In this document: piece after piece, positions 6,888 to 12,171 of the stretch
How the letters are laid out: the number at the start of each line of letters is the position of its first letter
Numbering within the stretch: position 1 is the first letter of the stretch
DNA from: WACF01 sp040880205
GTDB taxonomy: Bacteria; Pseudomonadota; Gammaproteobacteria; Pseudomonadales; Cellvibrionaceae
Reading direction: 5' to 3'
Length of the DNA: 18,706 nt
Assembly: GCA_040880205.1 (NCBI GenBank)
Contig: JBBDIU010000102.1
Location: 1-18,706 of the forward strand
Notes under the pieces: model-generated
What the model was told of the DNA's origin: nothing
What the model saw: only the letters and a program-made list of their open reading frames with translations
Databases searched by the model: none
Translations under genes and position numbers: made by a program

Positions 6888-7778
6888 ATGCTCAAGCTCC
6901 GCTTCAAGAATAATAAACACAACGCGGTCTGGCTAGTAGAGCCAAAAGTTACCATCGGTCGCGCGAACGGCAACGATCTGGTGATCAACGATCCGGATGT
7001 TGCGCCCCAGCATGCCGAGATCCTGGTTAGACACGAAAAACTTACCCTGGTAAACATCGCCGGGCAACCGTTGTCGGTTAACCGCAAACCCGTCGAAAAA
7101 AACATGCCACTGGATGTTAACGACATACTGTTGCTGGGCCAAACCCAACTGGAGGTCATCGATCCCAAGCGTGAACAGCGTCCCGCAGCTAAAGGCGAGA
7201 GTACTGGTTGGGCTCTAAAGGCCAACCACACCGCGCTCGCCAACCGGGTGTTCACCATCAAATCGGAAACCGTTATCGGGCGTTCCAACGAATGCGATAT
7301 CACCCTTGCCGCGGCCCACCTTTCGCGGCGTCACGTCAAGCTAATGGTGCGGGACGGACTGCTTTATGCGAGAGATTTGGGCTCGGCCAACGGGACTTAC
7401 CTAAACGGTGAGCGTATCAGCGAAGCGCGGGTGCGCCGGGGCGATGAGCTGCGTTTTGATACCTTGAGTTTCGGTGTGATCGGCCCCGCTTCGGAAGACC
7501 TGGATAAAACCACTATCCGCCCCGCGTCCGCCGTGGGATTTAAACCCGACATCGGCAGGCCGCAACAGGCTGGCAACCAGAACGCTCGTTCCGCTCAGGA
7601 GCGGCAGGCAGGCAAGAGTGCTGTTCGGAGCGAGCGTTCGGCCGCCGGGGCTGGCATGGTTTCAGCGCAGCGCAATGGGTCGGCTGGAAGAAGTAAGCTA
7701 GCCTGGACGCTGGGTTTGTTCCTGGCCATTGCCTTGGCGGCGGGCGTTGCCTGGCAGCAGGGGCTGATAAACCCCTAA
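6888..7778 (+). CDS. Dual FHA-domain protein with C-terminal membrane anchor
   Basis: A 296-residue phosphothreonine-binding protein. FHA domain 2 (about 118-200) has all the canonical residues: G131-R132-S133, SRRH (146-149) and SANGT (166-170) followed by NGE. FHA domain 1 (about 10-92) keeps GRANGND (24-30) but has VAPQH where SxxH is expected and no NG turn, so it may not bind phosphothreonine. A linker (200-268) rich in Gln, Arg and Ala contains DKTTIRPAS, with T208 and T209 as candidate phosphoacceptors. One helix (271-289) followed by seven residues makes it tail-anchored with the FHA domains in the cytoplasm. It is divergent from the phosphatase-kinase operon and is the likely reader of kinase-made phosphothreonine, by analogy with Fha proteins of type VI secretion. 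GAGG about ten bases upstream supports the ATG. Confidence 0.9.
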   Translation: MLKLRFKNNKHNAVWLVEPKVTIGRANGNDLVINDPDVAPQHAEILVRHEKLTLVNIAGQPLSVNRKPVEKNMPLDVNDILLLGQTQLEVIDPKREQRPAAKGESTGWALKANHTALANRVFTIKSETVIGRSNECDITLAAAHLSRRHVKLMVRDGLLYARDLGSANGTYLNGERISEARVRRGDELRFDTLSFGVIGPASEDLDKTTIRPASAVGFKPDIGRPQQAGNQNARSAQERQAGKSAVRSERSAAGAGMVSAQRNGSAGRSKLAWTLGLFLAIALAAGVAWQQGLINP

Positions 7779-7823
7779 AATAAACTGTTAAGTTTCCGAT
7801 CTCCAAACTCGCACCGGATTCCT

Positions 7824-8060
7824 GTGAAAACACTTGTCTTATACAGCACTCTCGGTTGTCACCTTTGTGAGCAGGCGAAAGCACTGATGTGGCCGATAAT
7901 GACCGCTGCGGGATACGCGTTGGAGGAGGTGGACATCGCGGACTCGGAAGAGCTGTTGGCGCGCTATCGAATAAGCATTCCCGTTGCGAAGAATCCCGAC
8001 AGCGGCGAGGAGTTGTTTTGGCCCTTCGATGATGAGCAGGTGAGAAATCTGCTTGAATAA
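7824..8060 (+). CDS. Glutaredoxin-like thiol-disulfide protein (DUF836 type)
   Basis: A 78-residue thioredoxin-fold protein with a redox motif C12-H-L-C15 just after the first strand (LVLYSTLGCHLC) and a cis-proline motif SIPV around residue 54. Small glutaredoxin-family proteins of this kind are cytoplasmic and of unknown partner. The start is GTG at 7824, since the motif spacing requires it and no ATG fits. It lies 45 bases after the FHA gene on the same strand with no visible terminator, so the two are probably co-transcribed. Its 3' end faces the convergent transglycosylase gene 52 bases away. Confidence 0.85.
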   Translation: MKTLVLYSTLGCHLCEQAKALMWPIMTAAGYALEEVDIADSEELLARYRISIPVAKNPDSGEELFWPFDDEQVRNLLE

Positions 8061-8112
8061 GGCGCGTTACCCTCCAATAACACTGCTTGATGTACCCTGC
8101 ACAACAAGCCAT

Positions 8113-10182
8113 TCAATTGGCAGCCTCCAAGGTCGGTGTAGCCCCGATGGTCAACAGTGTGAAACCACGGTTATCCACTTCATTGAGCAGGGACGTCTGT
8201 TCGCCCAATCGGTACCCGTAGATGACCGAATAGGACAGCACATTCTGTACATAGCCGCGGGTTTCACTGAAGGGAATAGTTTCGATCCAGATGTCGTAGG
8301 GAAGTTGTTGTTCGGTGTTTTCCAGCCACTTTTTGACCCGGTTGGGGCCGGCATTGTAGGCCGCCGCCGCCAAAATGCGATTGCCATTGAACTGGTCCAG
8401 TAACTGGTGCAAATAACGACTGCCTAATTGGATATTCTGGCTTGGATCGATCAGATCCCAGTAACGGTATTTGACCCCGATCTGGCGCGCGGTCTGCTTG
8501 GCAGTGGCGGGCATTAACTGCATCAGGCCCATGGCGCCAGCGGGGGACCTGGCATCCGGGGCAAAGGCACTTTCCTGCCGGGCGATGGCATACAGAAAGG
8601 TCGATTCAATATTCGTGCTGGCCGAGGCAGTGTTAATTTCCTCCTGATAGGGCAGGGGGAAACGCAACTGTAAATCGTCCCAATACTGGGCTTCGATCAT
8701 GGCCTGGATACTCTTGCGGTACCAGCCCCATTCTTCGGCCAGCTTGCCGGCCGCCAACAAATGATCCGGTTCGAGACCGCGGGTGGCATAGAACCACTCA
8801 CGGCGCGCCTGCAGCACGCGATCCAGGTCGAGTAACTCCTTGGCGCGGCGCATGCCCATGGCGTTTTTCATGATTTCCATGGCTTCGCTGGGCGGGTTCA
8901 CGGGACGGTCAACCAGGGTGTACTCATGTCCCATGATGTCCGCCGCCAAAAAGCCGTAGAAGGTACGGGTCAGAGCCAGACGGGCGTATATCTGGCGCGC
9001 ATTGGGTTGTTCCGGCTCCTCGAGCTCCAACTGCTCCATCGCTCTGGCCCGCCAGTACAACCAGCGTTCGCTCTGTTGGTCCGCCTCGGGAAGCAAGTCC
9101 AGGGAATCGTAGGCCCGCCGCCAGTCCTGATTGCGCAAGGCATCGCGTACCAACCAGGCAATCAGTTCGCTACTGGTGATTTTTTCGGCTTGCGCGAGCA
9201 GCCTTTGTGCCGCTGCCACCTGTCCATCCACCGCCAGATGGGTGATCAGGTATTCCTGGGTGCGGCTGCGGTCTTCGGTGGGAAAATAGTGCTGGGCGTC
9301 GTAGCGCTCCCAGACGGACAAGGCCTCCAGGGGGTCGCGCCGCGCGTAACGGCGTATGCCGTGAAGAATGATCTCGTGCATTTTCGCTGTTTGGGCGGCG
9401 AAACGCGGGTGCTGCTTGAGCCGCTCAGGGTAGCGGTGAATTTCGAGGTAAAGGTCGGCCAATGACCTCAATTCGCTCGGCATCTTTTTGGCGATGTAAC
9501 GTGCCAGCGACAGATTGCCGCTGGCGATTGCTTTGCCGTGCCGTTGCCAGGCGACATCTTCGGTCAGGTAACCTCCATCCAGCCATAGGACGAATAAAGG
9601 ATCACAGGCCTCAGGCTGGGAGTGACCCACATTCCACAAGATGGCCACCTCCTCCAGAGCGTCCTGTTCCCCATTGTTCAGCCGCGCGCGCAGATAGTAG
9701 CAGCGTAGTTCGGCGCTATTGAGGTTCAGGGTAGGGAAGTAACTTTGGTAGTCGTGCCAGTGGCGTGCCCGCGCCAGGGTTTCCAGCCAATCCGTCGCCA
9801 GTAGGTCGCCGATGTAGGTATTGGCGTATTGCTCCACGAATGCTTCTACGTCTTCGTAGGGAAAGAGGTAAAGGCGGCGACGCAATTCCTGGTATTCCAG
9901 GTAGGGCTTGAGCGGGTAGTCATCCAAGGTTTTTACGATGTTGTGGTAGGTGTCGAAGCGCTTTTCCCTGAGAGCTGCCTCGGCAGCAAGAAATTGGTTG
10001 CGCTGTAACTGCGTCTGGAGAGCGGAGGCGGGTTGCTCCGTGGCGGCAACGCCGGAAAGGGAAATCAGCAGGGTAGTGCACAGGAGGGCTGCTCTGCCCC
10101 AAAGGCATTGTCCCGAAAGACCTTTACCGGAAAACCTCTTGCCTGAAAACCCTGTGCTCGAAAGTAAGGCCAACCTTTGCAT
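8113..10182 (-). CDS. slt: Soluble lytic murein transglycosylase (Slt70 type)
   Basis: A periplasmic enzyme that cleaves the MurNAc-GlcNAc bond of peptidoglycan and makes 1,6-anhydro-muropeptides. From the ATG at 10182 it has 689 residues, near the usual 640-650 of Slt70 plus a longer leader. The hydrophobic stretch ALLCTTLLISLSGVAA at about 32-47 is the signal peptide core, with cleavage before TEQPA. The alpha-superhelical U and L domains span about 50-520. The C-terminal lysozyme-like domain has the catalytic Glu537 in ARQESAF, then SPAGAMGLMQLMPATA and AYNAGPNRVKKW. In-frame upstream starts (ATG 10254, TTG 10329) would put a long charged segment before the signal sequence and have no ribosome site, so the ATG at 10182 is preferred. 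A 15-bp repeat lies in the signal-peptide n-region. NagZ, encoded further right, acts later in the same recycling pathway. Confidence 0.93.
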   Translation of the reverse strand: MQRLALLSSTGFSGKRFSGKGLSGQCLWGRAALLCTTLLISLSGVAATEQPASALQTQLQRNQFLAAEAALREKRFDTYHNIVKTLDDYPLKPYLEYQELRRRLYLFPYEDVEAFVEQYANTYIGDLLATDWLETLARARHWHDYQSYFPTLNLNSAELRCYYLRARLNNGEQDALEEVAILWNVGHSQPEACDPLFVLWLDGGYLTEDVAWQRHGKAIASGNLSLARYIAKKMPSELRSLADLYLEIHRYPERLKQHPRFAAQTAKMHEIILHGIRRYARRDPLEALSVWERYDAQHYFPTEDRSRTQEYLITHLAVDGQVAAAQRLLAQAEKITSSELIAWLVRDALRNQDWRRAYDSLDLLPEADQQSERWLYWRARAMEQLELEEPEQPNARQIYARLALTRTFYGFLAADIMGHEYTLVDRPVNPPSEAMEIMKNAMGMRRAKELLDLDRVLQARREWFYATRGLEPDHLLAAGKLAEEWGWYRKSIQAMIEAQYWDDLQLRFPLPYQEEINTASASTNIESTFLYAIARQESAFAPDARSPAGAMGLMQLMPATAKQTARQIGVKYRYWDLIDPSQNIQLGSRYLHQLLDQFNGNRILAAAAYNAGPNRVKKWLENTEQQLPYDIWIETIPFSETRGYVQNVLSYSVIYGYRLGEQTSLLNEVDNRGFTLLTIGATPTLEAAN
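10102..10161 (-). repeat. Four degenerate 15-bp tandem repeats in the slt signal-peptide region
   Basis: On the minus strand four 15-bp units encode SSTGF, SGKRF, SGKGL and SGQCL, residues 8-27 from the ATG at 10182. They sit between the start codon and the hydrophobic core, so the n-region is longer than normal and carries three basic residues. Confidence 0.75.
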
Positions 10183-10548
10183 AAGCGCTTCGTTATAGGA
10201 AGTGGCGGAATCTCGATCTCGTGCCGGCCGCTGTTGGTTCAGCGGACCTGACATCGTCGTATTGATCAGTGTTCTGGCGTCCGTCAGTGTGGCGAAAAAA
10301 GCGGGCGAGCTGGTGACGAACCATGCCAATCATCTATTCATACCTGACCCTGACGTCAGCCGGGTTTCGCTAAGTGTAGGCCAGTTTGACACGGGTGTTG
10401 ATGGCGAGCAGTAAAACCGCGCGGTAATTTTGTGAGGCAGCTAGCAATCACCGACAAAAAAGCCTTTGGCGATTTCCTGAAGTGCTCAATACAAAGATAA
10501 TTAATTGATTTTTTGAGATTTTTTGCGGGCCAGCGCCCCGGCGGAATA
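10183..10548. other. Non-coding region between uspA-like gene and slt
   Basis: 366 bases with no supported gene. It includes possible N-terminal extensions of slt (10183-10329), which I do not accept, and an AT-rich block at about 10498-10530. A GCC-TTT-GGC element next to an A/T run at about 10455-10470 has only a 3-bp stem, too weak to call a terminator. The slt promoter should be here but I could not assign it. Confidence 0.5.
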
Positions 10549-10980
10549 TTATTTTTGATCGACTCTCACGGCCAACACATCACATTTCGTACCGTGCAAA
10601 ACACCGTTGGCGGTGGAGCCCAGCAGCAAGGCCAGGCCCTGGCGGCCGTGACTGCCGACCACTATCAGGTCCACACCCTTCTCCTCGGCCATGCGATGGA
10701 TTTCGGAAGTCGGCTGCCCGATTACCACGTACTGATCCGCCGGGGCCGCACCGACGGACTTGCCGAGCTTGGCCAGTTGTTCCGTTGCTTGTTGCTGAAG
10801 CTGATTTTGCACTTCCGACAGATCCATGGGAATATCCCCGCCGTAGGCGTAGGCAAGTGGTTCTATGACGTGAACCAAGCTTATCTTGGCGCCTTCGCCC
10901 AGCCGAGTCGCGCGCTCCAGAATATGGGTGGATTCTTCGGTAAGGTCCAATCCGACCAAAATGTGATTGTATAGCGCCAT
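10549..10980 (-). CDS. Universal stress protein, UspA family
   Basis: A 143-residue single Usp domain. It starts with the beta strand HILVGLDLTEES, has SLVHVIEP near 34-41, and ends with the nucleotide-binding loop GSHGRQGLALLLGST (109-123) and CDVLAVRV. The glycine motif has eight residues between G112 and G121, one fewer than the G-2x-G-9x-G consensus, as I recall for Pseudomonas-type UspA. Its role in stress tolerance is not specific. GGGGG at 10989-10993, eight bases upstream of the ATG, is a strong ribosome site. It is monocistronic on the minus strand and divergent from the gene at 11139. A weak Fnr/Anr-like sequence lies 76 bases upstream. Confidence 0.92.
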   Translation of the reverse strand: MALYNHILVGLDLTEESTHILERATRLGEGAKISLVHVIEPLAYAYGGDIPMDLSEVQNQLQQQATEQLAKLGKSVGAAPADQYVVIGQPTSEIHRMAEEKGVDLIVVGSHGRQGLALLLGSTANGVLHGTKCDVLAVRVDQK

Positions 10981-11055
10981 GGCGTAATCCCCCTTTTTTT
11001 ATCCTGCTGTAGCCTATAGTAATCCCTTTCCGGTCGCGACGAAAAGAGTTTCACG

Positions 11056-11069
11056 TTGATCTATCTCAG
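11056..11069. promoter_or_regulatory. Weak Fnr/Anr-like dyad in the divergent region
   Basis: TTGAT-CTAT-CTCAG matches 8 of 10 specified bases of the TTGAT-N4-ATCAA consensus. It lies between the divergent universal stress protein gene and the gene at 11139. Usp genes of Pseudomonas are known Anr targets, which makes it plausible, but the distance to the best -10 (TACTAT, 11021-11016) does not fit a class II site. Confidence 0.2.
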
Positions 11070-11138
11070 GTAACTGTTAAAGCGTGCCAGGTCTCGTTTG
11101 AAGGCGGATATCGCCAGACACGAAAGGACATAAGCAGT

Positions 11139-11666
11139 ATGTGGGTTCCAATTCTGATTACCGTACTGGTAATTGCCCTGGCCGCGGGCCCCGTCATGTG
11201 GCTTCGTCCCACGCCTTATCAGCGTCGAATTGCGGAATTGCGCGGCCGTGCGGCGCAATTGGGTTTGCGGGTGCAACTGGTGCCTCTGGCGCGGCTGGGG
11301 ATCGCGGGGACGCGTGCTGATGCCGATTCGGTGGCCGGCTATGGCCTCCCTTGGATTCAGAGTGCCGAGGATGATAACCGCGTAATCCGCCAATTGGCAA
11401 ACCGTCCCTGGTGTCTGGTGAGGGGGCGCATGAATCACGATTTGCATTTTTCCGGCTGGTGGGATTGGTTGAAAGGCAAGCAGGCCGATAGAGAATGGCA
11501 CGAATCCTTGAGAAGGCTGATCGGAGAACTGCCGGACGATGTGATCGCCTTGGAAAACAATCAACAGGGCTTGTGGCTATATTGGTGGGAACGAGGTGGC
11601 GTCGAGCGGGCCGGTGAAATGGCCTCGATTCTAAAACGGTTGAAAACAACGAGTCAGGCGCTTTGA
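11139..11666 (+). CDS. Conserved hypothetical protein with one N-terminal membrane helix
   Basis: A 175-residue protein I cannot assign to a named family. Residues 3-22 (VPILITVLVIALAAGPVMWL) form one membrane helix, and the rest is probably cytoplasmic since it is basic just after the helix (RPTPYQRRIAELRGRA). A Trp-rich stretch includes HFSGWWDWLKG and LWLYWWERGG. Proteins of this shape next to topA are present in related bacteria as I recall, sometimes annotated as YajC-like on weak grounds; nothing here supports a role in translocation. AAGGA at 11124-11128, ten bases upstream of the ATG, is a moderate ribosome site. It is followed by a 505-bp gap before topA. Confidence 0.7.
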   Translation: MWVPILITVLVIALAAGPVMWLRPTPYQRRIAELRGRAAQLGLRVQLVPLARLGIAGTRADADSVAGYGLPWIQSAEDDNRVIRQLANRPWCLVRGRMNHDLHFSGWWDWLKGKQADREWHESLRRLIGELPDDVIALENNQQGLWLYWWERGGVERAGEMASILKRLKTTSQAL

Positions 11667-11877
11667 TCTATTTTGGGACCGAGAGGTCGACAACCGGTGT
11701 GTATCCGCTAGGTCTCGTGCGGGAAGGTTTGTTTCTGTATGGGCATAATATGAACAAACTTGCGGTGATCATCAATGACGGCTATGACTGTGATAAATAG
11801 TCGTGCAAGCGGACCGAAGGCCGTCTTGAGGGTTTTTACGAAGGTGGGTGAGAGGAGACTGTAAGTGTTTCAAATCA

Positions 11878-11913
11878 AGCGCTTAGCTAATTTATTTGGA
11901 TTTTGTAAGCGCT
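11878..11913. repeat. Inverted repeat AGCGCTTA / TAAGCGCT upstream of topA
   Basis: Perfect 8-bp arms at 11878-11885 and 11906-11913 are separated by 20 AT-rich bases. The embedded AGCGCT hexamers are 30 bp apart start to start, close to three helical turns, so both would face the same side of the DNA. This could be a protein-binding pair; no T-run follows, so it does not look like a terminator. Confidence 0.4.
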
Positions 11914-11998
11914 GCTGATGAAACCAGCCCAAGGCATGACACCGCATGTGACAAAGCGCTCTTGCCGCCGCAAATGAAAGACTTCGATTGAAATTGAC

Positions 11999-12027
11999 TT
12001 GACCCTCAAAATTTGAGGCTATATATA
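11999..12027 (+). promoter_or_regulatory. Predicted sigma70 promoter of topA
   Basis: TTGACC (11999-12004) and TATATA (12022-12027) are 17 bases apart, with a run of alternating TA at 12020-12028. A second TTGACT lies at 11994-11999. This is the best promoter in the 505-bp gap, and predicts transcription from about 12034. Confidence 0.5.
12004..12018. promoter_or_regulatory. Perfect 15-bp palindrome in the topA promoter spacer
   Basis: CCTCAAA-A-TTTGAGG is a perfect 7-1-7 dyad between the -35 and -10 elements. A factor bound there would block RNA polymerase. I do not recognise the operator sequence. Confidence 0.5.
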
Positions 12028-12171
12028 TGCGCACCCATGGCTAGCAAAATGAAGGTAGGTTTTGAGCAGAGCACGTCGTCAATCGACAGCTGATTAGCGG
12101 CTTCGTTGCATCATCGTTGCAGTGTTCAACGCGCGAGCTGAACATTGATGAATAAGTTAAAGAAGGACAAT

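Larger units (their letters stand above)
11667..12171. other. Non-coding region upstream of topA
   Basis: 505 bases with no supported gene. Visible elements are an inverted repeat with 8-bp arms (11878-11913), a third AGCGCT at 11955-11960, a promoter with an embedded palindrome (11999-12027), and the topA ribosome site AAGGA at 12163-12167. The leader from the predicted start (about 12034) is near 138 nt. A 16-codon ORF at about 11749 has no supporting signal. Confidence 0.6.

Noticed and set aside
7540..8112. 190-residue minus-strand ORF over the FHA tail and glutaredoxin gene
   Set aside because: It overlaps two + strand genes with recognisable domains and has an Arg/Pro-rich composition typical of a non-coding frame.
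10183..10329. Upstream extension of slt to ATG 10254 or TTG 10329
   Set aside because: It would put 25-50 polar residues before the signal peptide, and there is no ribosome site for either start.
10450..10475. Possible terminator after the universal stress gene (GCC-AAA-GGC with T-run on the minus strand)
   Set aside because: The stem is only 3 bp, too unstable for an intrinsic terminator.
11749..11799. 16-codon ORF (MNKLAVIINDGYDCDK) upstream of topA
   Set aside because: It is short, has no ribosome site or known homologue in memory, and such frames are expected by chance in 500 bases.
12145..12171. Upstream topA starts at TTG 12145 and ATG 12148
   Set aside because: The ribosome site AAGGA at 12163-12167 and the conserved MGK(S/A)LVIVES start favour the ATG at 12172.
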